A stretch of DNA of 64,000 bases from Xylanibacter ruminicola (GCF_900142525.1 NZ_FRBD01000002.1:124001-188000), one strand, 5' to 3'. Numbered from the stretch's first letter, positions 34,947-44,263 are shown. Numbers and translations: made by a program. Notes: a model not told the origin generated them from the sequence alone.

Positions 34947-37900
34947 ATGCAGAAAAGATTGCTCTTTCTGATTTCATTAATGTTAACTTTTTCATTAACA
35001 TTGATGGCACAAGTCACAACCTCAAGTATGGCTGGTAAGGTGACCCTCAACGATGCAAATGGTGAGGATGTCATTGGTGCTACAGTTGTGGCTGTACACA
35101 AACCTTCTGGTACTCGTTACACCGCAGTTACCAATGTAAATGGACGTTATACCTTGACTGGTATGCGTACTGGTGGCCCTTATGAGGTCGAGGTTTCATA
35201 CATCGGCTTCCAAACAAAAAAGTACACTGACATCCAGTTGGCTCTGGGTCAGACAAGTGTTCTCGATGTACAACTCTCTGAAGGAAGCGAAATGCTTAAA
35301 GAGGTAGAGATCGTAGCTTCAGCTCGTAACACTATGCGCTCTGATCGTTCAGGTGCCGTTACAAGTCTTAATGGCGCCCAGATGGCAGCAATTCCAACCA
35401 TTGGCCGTTCAATGACAGACATCATGAAGATGACTCCACAGAGTAGCTCTGCAGGAGGTATGGCAATAGGTGGTGGTAACTACCGTCAATCAAGCATCAC
35501 AGTCGATGGTGCTGCATTCAACAACGCCTTTGGTTTGGGTTCAAGCCCACTGCCTGGTGGAGGTACTCCTATCTCTCTTGATGCTTTGGATCAGATGACT
35601 ATCTCTATTACTCCATACGACGTACGTCAGAGCGGATTTACTGGTGGTGGTATCAATGCTGTTACCAAGAGTGGTACCAACGAGTTCAAAGGTAGCCTCT
35701 ATACCTACATCACAAGTACATCTCTGAAAGGTAACCGTGTAGGAAATACTGTATTCGCTGTAGATAATGGCCATAACGATACCTATGGTATTTCACTTGG
35801 TGGTCCTATCATTAAGGATAAGTTGTTCTTCTTCGTTAATGGTGAATATGAGGATAATTTGACAGCTGGTCCTGAAGCTCGTGCTGGTGATGGTTCTGTT
35901 CCTTATACCAACACTAATCGTCGCCCACAGATTGATGAGCTTGAGAGCCTGTCAACCTATATGCAGAATACCTATGGCCTTACTACAGGTCCTTGGCAGG
36001 GCTTCAACGTGAAGACTCCAGCTTACCGTATTTTGGCTCGACTTGACTGGAATATCACTGATAACCACAAGTTCAACATTCGTTTTACCAAGTCTAACCG
36101 TAAAAGTTCTAGTGGCGCATCTTCATCTCGTTCTATTGGTAGCAATCAGGCAAATGCCATTTATGGTGGAAACCAGAATACCTATGGTAGCGGAACCTAC
36201 TATGGCATGAGTTCTCTCTCAAGTCGCTATTATGCAGAGTATCGATTCACTTCGTTCGCAGCTGAGTTGAACTCTAAGTTCGGAAAGCTGAACAATACTC
36301 TTCGTGGCACTTATTCTTTCCAGGATCAGCCTCGTTCTACTGAGTATAACGATGCTGCCCCTGTTGTAGAAATTCTGATGAACGATGGTCAGAACCACTA
36401 TCCTTCTTGGGCTCTGATGGGTGATGTATTCACTTATGGAAACCTGGCACAGACCAAGAATACTGTTATTACTGATGAGATTAATATAACACTTGGCAAG
36501 CATAACCTGTTTGGTGGTTTGCAGTTTGAGCACAACTTCGCAGCTAATGGATATGCTCAGGCAGCTGCAGGTTACTATGCTTTTGAGGCTACACCTGATG
36601 AAGTAGCTGTAGGAAACTGGAGTGCTGTATTCTCACGTGCTCCTCGCCTGTTTGGTATTACCTATGGTAACAATGATGCTCACTCGATGTTTACATCAAA
36701 GATGAATACCAACCAGTGGTCTCTTTACTTCCAGGATAATATGAGCCTGAGCGACCGTTTCCGTATGTCGGTAGGTGTTCGCTTTGAGCTTCCTTCTTAT
36801 CCTTCACTGAAGGACAACTTCAATGAGGGTTACTATAATCTTGACTTTGGTGGTAAGCACTTCCGCACTGATAATGTGCCCAATAATAGCATTAGCTTCT
36901 CACCACGTGTTGGTTTCAACTGGGATATCACTGGTGACCGTAAATATATCCTCCGTGGAGGTACTGGTTTGTTCGTAGGTCGTATGCCATTCGTATGGCT
37001 TGTTTCTTCTGTAGGTAACTCTGGTATGGGTCAGACTTCATATGTAGCAACCGCAAGTAATGGTAAAAAAATGCCAACGTTTACTATGAATCAGGAGGAT
37101 ATGTTGAAGCAGATAAATGCTACTAGCTCTACTTCAATTCCTGGCAACCCCACAATCCTGAGCGAGGATCTGCGCATGCCTAAGACTTGGAAGGCATCAC
37201 TGGCATTCGATGCTAAGTTGCCATATGATATCGACTTCACTGTTGAAGGTATCTATAACAGAGATTTGAATCCAGTTGTAGTATCTAATGCTAACGTTTA
37301 TTGGGATGGTACTTCAACCATTGACCTTGGTCACGGCGATGTACGTCATAAGATGTCTACCTACAATAGCCAGAGTGCTTACGTGCTCGAGAATGCTGGT
37401 TCAAAGGCTTACTATGCTTCTTTGAGCTTCCAGCTCCATAAGGCTTTCGACTTTGGTCTCGACCTCAATGCTAGCTACACTTTCTCTAAGGCAAAGAGCT
37501 ATACCGAGGGTATTGGCGACCAGGTATCGTCTGCTTATAACAACTATCGTAACTCTATCCATGCTGTTAACGATAATGAGACTGGTTATGCTACATACGT
37601 AGCTCCTAACCGTCTGCTTGTATCAGCTAGCTATAAGCTTAAGGAGTCAAAGAATGCTACTTCAACATTCAGCCTCGTATACGATGGTTATCAGTATGGT
37701 TATCTGGGTAGCTATTCTTACAGTCGCTACTCATATATTTTCAGCAGCAACGTAAACAACGATCCTTCAGCACCTGGCAACCTTATCTATGTACCAGCTT
37801 CTCGTCAGGAGCTCAACAACTGGGACTTCAAGGAGGGTAAGGTTGATGGAGAAGTTTATACTGCTGATATGCAGCGTGATGACTTCTGGTCATTCATTCA

Positions 37901-38258
37901 GCAGGATAACTACTTGAAGAATCGAACAGGACAGTATGCAGAGCGTGGTGGCGCTAAGATGCCTTGGCATCATCAGCTTGACTTCCGTTACCTGCGTGAT
38001 ATGAATGTTACTATTGGTAAGACCAAGCATAGCTTGCAGCTGGGTATGGACGTAGAGAACCTGCTTAACTTCCTCTGCAAGGACTGGGGCCTCTACAAGC
38101 AGATTACAGGTAACACCCTGTTGTCATATGATGCTAAGACCCAGCAGTATTCATATAACCTTGTTAATGGTGCACGTCACCTCACTACATCTCAGAACTA
38201 TGAGTCGACAGCATCTACTTACCGCATTATGTTTACACTTCGTTACCTCTTCAACTAA
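34947..38258 (+). CDS. TonB-dependent receptor, Oar-like (first of two)
   Basis: Outer-membrane protein of 1103 residues: signal peptide ending LTLMAQ, a carboxypeptidase-regulatory-like beta domain (about 25-110; NVNGRYTLTGMRTGGPYEV), a plug (about 115-260; PTIGRSMTDIMKMTPQSSS, DVRQSGFTGGGINAVTKSGT) and a large barrel ending in the aromatic MFTLRYLFN typical of outer-membrane proteins. No SusD partner follows, so it is closer to Oar-type receptors than to SusC. The ligand is unknown. Codons favour TCT, GCT, CGT and GGT, a high-expression pattern. A paralogue follows in tandem. Confidence 0.9.
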   Translation: MQKRLLFLISLMLTFSLTLMAQVTTSSMAGKVTLNDANGEDVIGATVVAVHKPSGTRYTAVTNVNGRYTLTGMRTGGPYEVEVSYIGFQTKKYTDIQLALGQTSVLDVQLSEGSEMLKEVEIVASARNTMRSDRSGAVTSLNGAQMAAIPTIGRSMTDIMKMTPQSSSAGGMAIGGGNYRQSSITVDGAAFNNAFGLGSSPLPGGGTPISLDALDQMTISITPYDVRQSGFTGGGINAVTKSGTNEFKGSLYTYITSTSLKGNRVGNTVFAVDNGHNDTYGISLGGPIIKDKLFFFVNGEYEDNLTAGPEARAGDGSVPYTNTNRRPQIDELESLSTYMQNTYGLTTGPWQGFNVKTPAYRILARLDWNITDNHKFNIRFTKSNRKSSSGASSSRSIGSNQANAIYGGNQNTYGSGTYYGMSSLSSRYYAEYRFTSFAAELNSKFGKLNNTLRGTYSFQDQPRSTEYNDAAPVVEILMNDGQNHYPSWALMGDVFTYGNLAQTKNTVITDEINITLGKHNLFGGLQFEHNFAANGYAQAAAGYYAFEATPDEVAVGNWSAVFSRAPRLFGITYGNNDAHSMFTSKMNTNQWSLYFQDNMSLSDRFRMSVGVRFELPSYPSLKDNFNEGYYNLDFGGKHFRTDNVPNNSISFSPRVGFNWDITGDRKYILRGGTGLFVGRMPFVWLVSSVGNSGMGQTSYVATASNGKKMPTFTMNQEDMLKQINATSSTSIPGNPTILSEDLRMPKTWKASLAFDAKLPYDIDFTVEGIYNRDLNPVVVSNANVYWDGTSTIDLGHGDVRHKMSTYNSQSAYVLENAGSKAYYASLSFQLHKAFDFGLDLNASYTFSKAKSYTEGIGDQVSSAYNNYRNSIHAVNDNETGYATYVAPNRLLVSASYKLKESKNATSTFSLVYDGYQYGYLGSYSYSRYSYIFSSNVNNDPSAPGNLIYVPASRQELNNWDFKEGKVDGEVYTADMQRDDFWSFIQQDNYLKNRTGQYAERGGAKMPWHHQLDFRYLRDMNVTIGKTKHSLQLGMDVENLLNFLCKDWGLYKQITGNTLLSYDAKTQQYSYNLVNGARHLTTSQNYESTASTYRIMFTLRYLFN

Positions 38259-38280
38259 GGTTTCGAATATACTCAATAAT

Positions 38281-38320
38281 AATTCCGCTCCTCGATACTA
38301 CGAGGGGCGGAATTTTCTTT
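38281..38320 (+). terminator. Terminator of the first TonB-dependent receptor gene
   Basis: AATTCCGCTCCTCG pairs with 38301-38314 across ATACTA with one G-T wobble, followed by TTCTTT. Confidence 0.92.
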
Positions 38321-38335
38321 ATAGTGATTAAAATA

Positions 38336-38415
38336 TTCCCACCTTGGGAACGTTTTGTTCCCAGGTTGGGAATGAATTGTTCCCAAGTTGGGAATAAATT
38401 TTCATTAGTTGGGAT
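38336..38415. promoter_or_regulatory. Three TTCCCA-N3-TGGGAA palindromes at exact 22-base spacing
   Basis: Perfect copies start at 38336, 38358 and 38380 with centres CCT, GGT and AGT; a decayed fourth lies at 38401-38415. A 22-base period is about two helical turns and puts all sites on one DNA face, as in a multimeric operator. Confidence 0.8.
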
Positions 38416-38440
38416 TAAAGTATTCACCTCTCCATCATCT

Positions 38441-38526
38441 TGAGAGATAGATGAGAGATTAAAGTAATCTCTCATTGCTTGAAACGCCTTTGTATAAAGG
38501 GCTTTTGAGAGATTTGTTGAGAGATG
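38441..38526. repeat. GAGAGAT repeats and palindrome upstream of the second receptor
   Basis: GAGAGAT occurs at 38442, 38453, 38507 and 38519, with the inverse ATCTCTC at 38468. Bases 38451-38461 and 38465-38475 form an 11-base stem with an AAG loop. Confidence 0.7.
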
Positions 38527-38593
38527 AGGCTAAAAATTAAAAAGTTTTTCTATTTTTCTATTCAAAAAGCTTGCAAACCTTTGTTTTTTTTTG

Positions 38594-38601
38594 TATCTTT
38601 G
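38594..38601 (+). promoter_or_regulatory. -7 promoter box of the second TonB-dependent receptor
   Basis: TATCTTTG followed by CCCCG, 29 bases before the ATG at 38631. Confidence 0.7.
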
Positions 38602-38630
38602 CCCCGTAAGTCTAATAAAACCGATTGACA

Positions 38631-41600
38631 ATGAAGAGATTACTAACATTAGCGGTTGCCTTTTTGACTATTTCGCTTAACGTTTTGGCTCAGGTTACTA
38701 CCTCTGGTATCACTGGCGCAGTTATGGCTGGTGGCGAGGAAGCTATCGGAGCAACAGTTACTGCCAAGCATGTTCCTTCGGGTTCAGTATATCGTGCTGT
38801 TACAAATATCGACGGCCATTACACCATCACTGGTATGAAAGCTGGCGGACCTTACGAGGTGGAGATATCGTATATCGGATTCCAGACAGCTAGGTTCACA
38901 GATATTCAGTTGGCATTGGGACAGAATGCCGTTGTTGATGCGACACTGAGCGAAGGCTCGGAGATGATACAGGAGATTGTGGTAACTGCCAAGGCCAACA
39001 ATACCATGCGTAGCGATCGCTCTGGTGCTGTGACTAATCTGAATGCCAGTCAGATGGCCGCTGTGCCTACTATCGGACGCTCGATGACCGACTTGATGAA
39101 GATGACGCCACAGTCTAGTTCTGCCAGCGGAATGGCTATTGGTGGTGGTAACTATCGCCAGTCGTTTGTTACCATCGATGGTGCTTCGTTCAACGACTCG
39201 TTTGGTATGGAGCCATCGCCGCTGCCTGGTGGCGGTACGCCTATCTCGCTCGAAGCTCTCGACCAGATGACGGTTTCTGTAACCCCATACGATGTGCGTC
39301 AGAGCGGTTTTACTGGTGGTGGCATTAATGCTGTTACCAAGAGTGGAACCAATACCTTTAAAGGTATGGCTTATACCTTTCTCACAAGTTCGGGCTTGAA
39401 AGGTAATAAGATTCGTTCTACCGAATTGCATTTGCCTAAAGGACATAACAGTACCTTTGGCTTGAGCATTGGCGGTCCTATTGTGCAGGATAAACTCTTC
39501 TTCTTTGTTAATGCCGAGTATGAGGATAATGTAACTGCAGGCCCTGCCGTTCAGGCTGGAAATGGCTCTACGCCTTATACAGCTACCAATCGTCGTCCAA
39601 GGCTTTCTGAGCTGGAGAGCCTGTCGAACTATCTGCAGAACACTTATGGCATAACCACAGGGCCTTGGCAGGATTATAATCTCAAGACACCGGCTTATCG
39701 CGTTCTGGCTCGCTTGGACTGGAACATCAACGAGGATCATAAGTTTAATGTGCGCTTCACCAAGTCGAACCGTAAGGAGGCTAATCCTGCATCGGCCTCG
39801 CGTAGCATTGGTAGCAATCGCACCTCTATTATATATGGGGGCAACCAGAACTCGTATGGCGGCAATACCGACTATGGTATGTCGTCGCTCTCCAGCCGTT
39901 ATATGACTGAGTTCCGCTTTACCTCGGTAGCAGCTGAGTTGAACAGCAAGTTCGGCAAACTGCACAATACCCTGCGCGGTACCTATTCGTATCAGGATCA
40001 GCCGCGTAGCAACGAGTATGGCGTGAGTGTACCGGTGGTAGAGATAGTGATGGACAACGGACAGGGGCTCTATCCCTATTGGGCATTGACGGGCGATCTG
40101 TTTACATACGGCAATGTGGCACAGACTAAGACAACGGTAATTACGGACGAAATAAACATCATGCTGGGTAAGCACAACCTGTTTGGTGGACTCCAGTATG
40201 AACACGACTGGGCTGCCAATGGCTATGCCCAGGCTGGTGCAGGCTATTACGCTTTTCAGGCTACGCCCGAACAGGTGGCTGCTGGCGATTGGGCAAGCGT
40301 GTTCAAGCCCGAGAATACCCGACTGTTTGGTATCACCTATGGTAATACCCCCGACCACTCTCATTTTGTGGCAAAGATGAGCACCAACCAATGGTCGCTC
40401 TATTTCCAGGATAATATGAGTTTGTCCGATCGCTTCCGTCTGTCGCTTGGTGTGCGCTTTGAGCTGCCTTCGTATCCCAGTTTGAAGGATAATTTCAACG
40501 AGGAGTACTATAAGATTGATTTCGGTGGCAACCACTATCGTACTGACAACGTGCCCAAGGCCAGCATCTCGGCTTCGCCTCGTGTGGGATTCAACTGGGA
40601 TATCACCGGCGAACAAAACATCATCCTGCGTGGAGGTTCGGGCTTGTTCATAGGTCGTCTGCCTTTCGTTTGGCTGATTTCGGCTGTAGGCAACTCAGGT
40701 ATGGGTCAGACATCGTATATCGCCTCGCAAACCAAGGGTATCATCCCAAGCTTTACTACCAGTCAGCAGGACATGCTGCAGCAGATTGGTGCCCAGAGCA
40801 AGATTAGTGTACCCAGCAGCGCTACCATCCTGAGCGATGATCTGCGTATGCCAAAAACGTGGAAGACCTCACTGGCAGTAGATGCCAAACTGCCTGGTGA
40901 CATCGATTTCACCCTTGAAGGAATTTATAACAAGGACATTAATCCTGTTGTGGTGGCCAACCGCGATATCTATTGGGACGGCTCGTCGACCATTGATCTG
41001 GGGCATGGCGATGTACGCCACAAGATGTCGTACTACGATGCCAACTCATCGGCCTATGTGCTCGAGAATGCAGGGCATAAGGCCTATTACGTGTCTTTGA
41101 CAGCCCAGTTGCGCAAGAAGTTCGACTTCGGCCTCGACCTCTCGGCCAGCTATACATTATCAAAGGCCAAGACCTACACTGATGGTATCGGCAATCAGGT
41201 GGCTTCGGCCTACAACAACTATCGCAACTCGGTGAATGCAGTAAACGATAACGAGTTGGGTTATGCTACCTATGTAGCCCCTAACCGTCTGTTAATCTCG
41301 GCCAGCTACACGCTCAAGGAGTCGAAGAATGCCAGTTCGCACTTCTCGCTTGTCTACGATGGTTATCAGTACGGCTTCCTTACTGAGTATGCTTTCAGCC
41401 GTTTCAGCTATATCTTCTCGGCCAATGTGAATAGCGATGCCCTGGCTCCTGCTAACTTGATTTATGTGCCGGCTTCGCGTAAGGAACTGGATAGCTGGAA
41501 TTTTGCCGAAAGCACCTATGGCGCCAACCATCAGGTATACACTGCCGATATGCAGCGCGACGACTTCTGGGCATACATCCAGCAGGATGACTACCTGAAG

Positions 41601-41933
41601 AACCGCACAGGACAGTATGCCGAGCGAGGCGGTGCCAAGATGCCTTGGCATCATCAGATAGACTTTAAGTTTGAACACGATATGAGCCTGAACTTCGGCA
41701 AGACCAAGCACACCCTCCAACTGGGGGTAGACATTCTGAATCTGCCCAATTTCCTTAACAAGAGGTGGGGACTGTACAAGCAGGTTACCGAGACGTCGCT
41801 CTTGTCGTATAATCATGGCAAGTACACCTATAATACGGTGAATGGCGAACGCCATCTGACGACATTCTCCGACTTCCTCGGTTTGCAGTCTACTTATCAG
41901 ATTATGTTCACAATACGCTATCTGTTCAACTAA
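38631..41933 (+). CDS. TonB-dependent receptor, Oar-like (second of two)
   Basis: Outer-membrane protein of 1100 residues, closely similar to the preceding receptor over its full length: signal peptide ending LNVLAQ, regulatory-like beta domain, plug (PTIGRSMTDLMKMTPQSSS) and barrel ending MFTIRYLFN. The start is ATG 38631; an in-frame TTG two codons earlier is less likely. Compared with its paralogue it uses TCG, GGC and GCC codons more often and TCT/GCT less, although the proteins are much alike, so the two are probably expressed at different levels or under different conditions. The ligand is unknown. Confidence 0.9.
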   Translation: MKRLLTLAVAFLTISLNVLAQVTTSGITGAVMAGGEEAIGATVTAKHVPSGSVYRAVTNIDGHYTITGMKAGGPYEVEISYIGFQTARFTDIQLALGQNAVVDATLSEGSEMIQEIVVTAKANNTMRSDRSGAVTNLNASQMAAVPTIGRSMTDLMKMTPQSSSASGMAIGGGNYRQSFVTIDGASFNDSFGMEPSPLPGGGTPISLEALDQMTVSVTPYDVRQSGFTGGGINAVTKSGTNTFKGMAYTFLTSSGLKGNKIRSTELHLPKGHNSTFGLSIGGPIVQDKLFFFVNAEYEDNVTAGPAVQAGNGSTPYTATNRRPRLSELESLSNYLQNTYGITTGPWQDYNLKTPAYRVLARLDWNINEDHKFNVRFTKSNRKEANPASASRSIGSNRTSIIYGGNQNSYGGNTDYGMSSLSSRYMTEFRFTSVAAELNSKFGKLHNTLRGTYSYQDQPRSNEYGVSVPVVEIVMDNGQGLYPYWALTGDLFTYGNVAQTKTTVITDEINIMLGKHNLFGGLQYEHDWAANGYAQAGAGYYAFQATPEQVAAGDWASVFKPENTRLFGITYGNTPDHSHFVAKMSTNQWSLYFQDNMSLSDRFRLSLGVRFELPSYPSLKDNFNEEYYKIDFGGNHYRTDNVPKASISASPRVGFNWDITGEQNIILRGGSGLFIGRLPFVWLISAVGNSGMGQTSYIASQTKGIIPSFTTSQQDMLQQIGAQSKISVPSSATILSDDLRMPKTWKTSLAVDAKLPGDIDFTLEGIYNKDINPVVVANRDIYWDGSSTIDLGHGDVRHKMSYYDANSSAYVLENAGHKAYYVSLTAQLRKKFDFGLDLSASYTLSKAKTYTDGIGNQVASAYNNYRNSVNAVNDNELGYATYVAPNRLLISASYTLKESKNASSHFSLVYDGYQYGFLTEYAFSRFSYIFSANVNSDALAPANLIYVPASRKELDSWNFAESTYGANHQVYTADMQRDDFWAYIQQDDYLKNRTGQYAERGGAKMPWHHQIDFKFEHDMSLNFGKTKHTLQLGVDILNLPNFLNKRWGLYKQVTETSLLSYNHGKYTYNTVNGERHLTTFSDFLGLQSTYQIMFTIRYLFN

Positions 41934-41941
41934 ATCAAGTT

Positions 41942-41967
41942 AATCCTCGCCTCAAGGCGGGGATTTT
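41942..41967 (+). terminator. Terminator of the second TonB-dependent receptor gene
   Basis: AATCCTCGCC pairs with GGCGGGGATT across TCAA with one G-T wobble, then TTTTC. Confidence 0.92.
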
Positions 41968-41986
41968 CTATGATTTTTTGTTAATT

Positions 41987-42014
41987 ATCAACTATCAATT
42001 ATCAATTATCAATT
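41987..42014 (+). repeat. Four 7-base tandem units upstream of glyS
   Basis: ATCAACT and three ATCAATT units run without gaps and end eight bases before the -7 box at 42023, so they occupy the -33 region of the promoter. Confidence 0.88.
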
Positions 42015-42022
42015 AAATTGTG

Positions 42023-42030
42023 TACCTTTG
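42023..42030 (+). promoter_or_regulatory. -7 promoter box of glyS
   Basis: TACCTTTG followed by CAACC, 29 bases before the ATG at 42060. Confidence 0.72.
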
Positions 42031-42059
42031 CAACCAAAATTGTAAAATAAACGTTTATT

Positions 42060-43601
42060 ATGGCACAGGAAGATGTATTTAAGAAAATCGTAAGCCACTG
42101 CAAGGAGTATGGCTTTGTATTCCCTTCAAGTGAGATTTACGATGGTTTGGGAGCCGTTTACGATTACGGACAGAATGGTGTTGAGTTGAAGAATAACATT
42201 AAGCAGTATTGGTGGAAGGCTATGACAATGCTTCACGAGAACATCGTAGGTATCGACAGCGCCATCTTTATGCACCCCACTATATGGAAGGCTTCTGGTC
42301 ACGTTGATGCCTTCAATGATCCCCTGATTGATAACCGCGACTCTAAGAAGCGCTATCGTGCCGACGTGCTGATCGAGGATCAGATTGCCAAGTACGACGA
42401 GAAGATTCAGAAGGAAGTAGAGAAGGCTCGCAAGCGCTTTGGCGACAGCTTCGACGAGGCTAAGTACATGGAGACCAGCGAGCGCGTGAAGGAGACTAAG
42501 GAGAAGCGCGATAACCTGCACGCCCGTTATGCTGAGGCTATGCAGGGTCCAGACCTCGAGGCTCTGAAGCAGATTATCCTCGACGAGGAGATTGTTGACC
42601 CCATCAGCGGAACTAAGAACTGGACCGACGTTCGTCAGTTCAACCTGATGTTTGCTACCGAGATGGGAGCCAGCGCCGATGCTTCGATGAAGGTTTACCT
42701 GCGTCCTGAGACTGCTCAGGGTATCTTTGTGAACTACCTGAACGTACAGAAGACCGGTCGTATGAAGATTCCTTTCGGTATCGCTCAGATTGGTAAGGCT
42801 TTCCGTAACGAGATTGTAGCCCGTCAGTTCATCTTCCGTATGCGTGAGTTCGAGCAGATGGAGATGCAGTTCTTCGTAGCTCCTGGTACTGAGCTCGAGT
42901 GGTTCCCCAAGTGGAAGGAGACTCGTATGAAGTGGCATCAGGCTCTGGGCTTTGGTGCTGAGAACTATCGTTTCCACGACCACGATAAGCTGGCTCACTA
43001 TGCTAACGCCGCTACCGATATCGAGTTCAAGATGCCATTCGGATTCAAGGAGGTTGAGGGTATCCACTCTCGTACCAACTTCGACCTGAGTCAGCACGAG
43101 AAGTTCTCTGGTAAGAGCATCAAGTACTTCGATCCTCAGACCAACGAGAGCTATACTCCATACGTTATCGAGACTTCAATTGGTGTCGACCGTATGTTCT
43201 TGAGCATCATGTGTCACGCATTCGACGAGGAGAAGCTGGAGAATGGCGAGACCCGTACCGTTCTGCGCCTGCCTGCAGCTTTGGCACCTGTTAAGTGTGC
43301 TGTGATGCCTCTGGTTAAGAAGGATGGTCTGCCCGAGAAGGCTCGTGAGATTATCGACCAGCTGAAGTATCACTTCGCTTGTCAGTACGACGAGAAGGAT
43401 TCTATCGGTAAGCGTTATCGCCGTCAGGATGCCATCGGTACTCCTTACTGTGTAACAGTAGACCACGATTCTCTCACCGATGGTAAGGTAACCCTGCGTT
43501 TCCGCGACACCATGGAGCAGGAGCGTGTAAACATCAGCGATCTTAACGCTATCATCGAGGATAAGGTTAGCATCGCAAGTCTGCTCAAGAAGCTTCAGTA
43601 A
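42060..43601 (+). CDS. glyS: Glycyl-tRNA synthetase, single-chain dimeric type
   Basis: Class II synthetase of 513 residues of the alpha2 type shared with archaea and eukaryotes, not the bacterial alpha2beta2 type. Motif 2 is FRNEIVARQFIFRMREFEQME (split by function) and motif 3 ETSIGVDRMFL. The C-terminal anticodon-binding domain spans about 400-513. Codon bias is strong, in line with high expression. An FKBP lipoprotein gene follows 32 bases later, with tandem repeats filling the spacer. Confidence 0.95.
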   Translation: MAQEDVFKKIVSHCKEYGFVFPSSEIYDGLGAVYDYGQNGVELKNNIKQYWWKAMTMLHENIVGIDSAIFMHPTIWKASGHVDAFNDPLIDNRDSKKRYRADVLIEDQIAKYDEKIQKEVEKARKRFGDSFDEAKYMETSERVKETKEKRDNLHARYAEAMQGPDLEALKQIILDEEIVDPISGTKNWTDVRQFNLMFATEMGASADASMKVYLRPETAQGIFVNYLNVQKTGRMKIPFGIAQIGKAFRNEIVARQFIFRMREFEQMEMQFFVAPGTELEWFPKWKETRMKWHQALGFGAENYRFHDHDKLAHYANAATDIEFKMPFGFKEVEGIHSRTNFDLSQHEKFSGKSIKYFDPQTNESYTPYVIETSIGVDRMFLSIMCHAFDEEKLENGETRTVLRLPAALAPVKCAVMPLVKKDGLPEKAREIIDQLKYHFACQYDEKDSIGKRYRRQDAIGTPYCVTVDHDSLTDGKVTLRFRDTMEQERVNISDLNAIIEDKVSIASLLKKLQ

Positions 43602-43605
43602 TGAA

Positions 43606-43731
43606 GTGAATAGTGATTAGTGAATAGTGAATAATGAAAAGTATGAATATAATTAATAGCTGTAAGAAATGGCTTGGATATGTGGGTGTGATACTATTCA
43701 CTATTCACTGTTCACTATTCATTGTCTCTTG
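43606..43731 (+). repeat. 7-base tandem repeats, inverted repeat and signal-peptide cassette of the FKBP lipoprotein gene
   Basis: GTGAATA, GTGATTA, GTGAATA, GTGAATA (43606-43633) run up to the ATG at 43634. The part 43619-43633 pairs exactly with 43695-43709 inside the signal-peptide codons. Bases 43681-43731 match 28791-28841 at 47 of 51 positions. Confidence 0.9.
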
Positions 43732-44263
43732 CAGCGAGGATTCTAGCGATACAGAAGGCGAGTTTGCCAATTGGCAGAAGAAGAACGACGATTACATCGA
43801 TAAGTTGGCCGCCAGTTCTATGACCAAGTATCTTACTTATACTAAGAATGCTTCAACCTCGGGTGCTGCTAATACCGACTTTGTGTATGTTGAAGTGCTT
43901 GAGAATGGTAGTGGTACTGAGACTCCTCTGTTCAGCGATAGTGTGCGCGTGGCTTACAGAGGTCGTCTGATTCCAAGCCCATCGTATAGCGAAGGCTTCG
44001 TGTTCAGTCAGACCTTTCTAGGCGATTTTGACTGGAGCAAAGCCCGCACCAGTACGTTCTGTCCAGGTGAGAGTGGGCTGCGCGACGGTTTTTCTACTGC
44101 CCTCCAGCACATGCATGTTGGCGATCGCTGGCGTGTACATTTCTCTTATAAGTTAGGTTATGGTTCGTCTGATTACGACAATGTACCCGCATATAGTGAT
44201 CTGATATTCGAGATTGCCGTCTACGACATCTGGCATCCAGGCGAAACCCGTCCTAGTCTCTAG
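43634..44263 (+). CDS. FKBP-type peptidyl-prolyl isomerase lipoprotein
   Basis: Protein of 209 residues with lipoprotein signal GVILFTIHCSLFIVSC and an FKBP-like domain (about 75-200; SVRVAYRGRLIPS, MHVGDRWRVHFSYKLGYGSSDYD, YSDLIFEIAVYDI). The FKBP core is more diverged than in the three FKBPs at 24-26 kb and resembles GldI-type lipoproteins. The hydrophobic part of the signal peptide is encoded by a repeat cassette shared with the glutaminyl cyclase gene. Located after glyS, before the AAA/DUF4435 pair. Confidence 0.85.
   Translation: MKSMNIINSCKKWLGYVGVILFTIHCSLFIVSCSEDSSDTEGEFANWQKKNDDYIDKLAASSMTKYLTYTKNASTSGAANTDFVYVEVLENGSGTETPLFSDSVRVAYRGRLIPSPSYSEGFVFSQTFLGDFDWSKARTSTFCPGESGLRDGFSTALQHMHVGDRWRVHFSYKLGYGSSDYDNVPAYSDLIFEIAVYDIWHPGETRPSL

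Larger units (their letters stand above)
38259..38630. other. Receptor-receptor spacer with terminator and palindrome array
   Basis: The 372 bases hold the terminator of the first receptor gene, three TTCCCA-N3-TGGGAA palindromes, a set of GAGAGAT repeats including an 11-base stem (38451-38475), CCTTT-GTAT-AAAGG near 38488, and the promoter of the second receptor gene. I see no gene. Confidence 0.85.

Noticed and set aside
38336..38415. Possible CRISPR array
   Set aside because: The repeats are 15-base palindromes with 7-base gaps; there are no spacers of normal length and no cas genes.
38784..40616. 610-codon open frame antisense to the second receptor gene
   Set aside because: It is the complement of a well-conserved receptor frame with biased codons. 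Its protein has no recognisable domain and is rich in His, Arg and Ile as expected from a shadow frame.
41282..41855. 187-codon antisense frame in the second receptor gene
   Set aside because: Shadow of the receptor frame with no domain or initiation signal.
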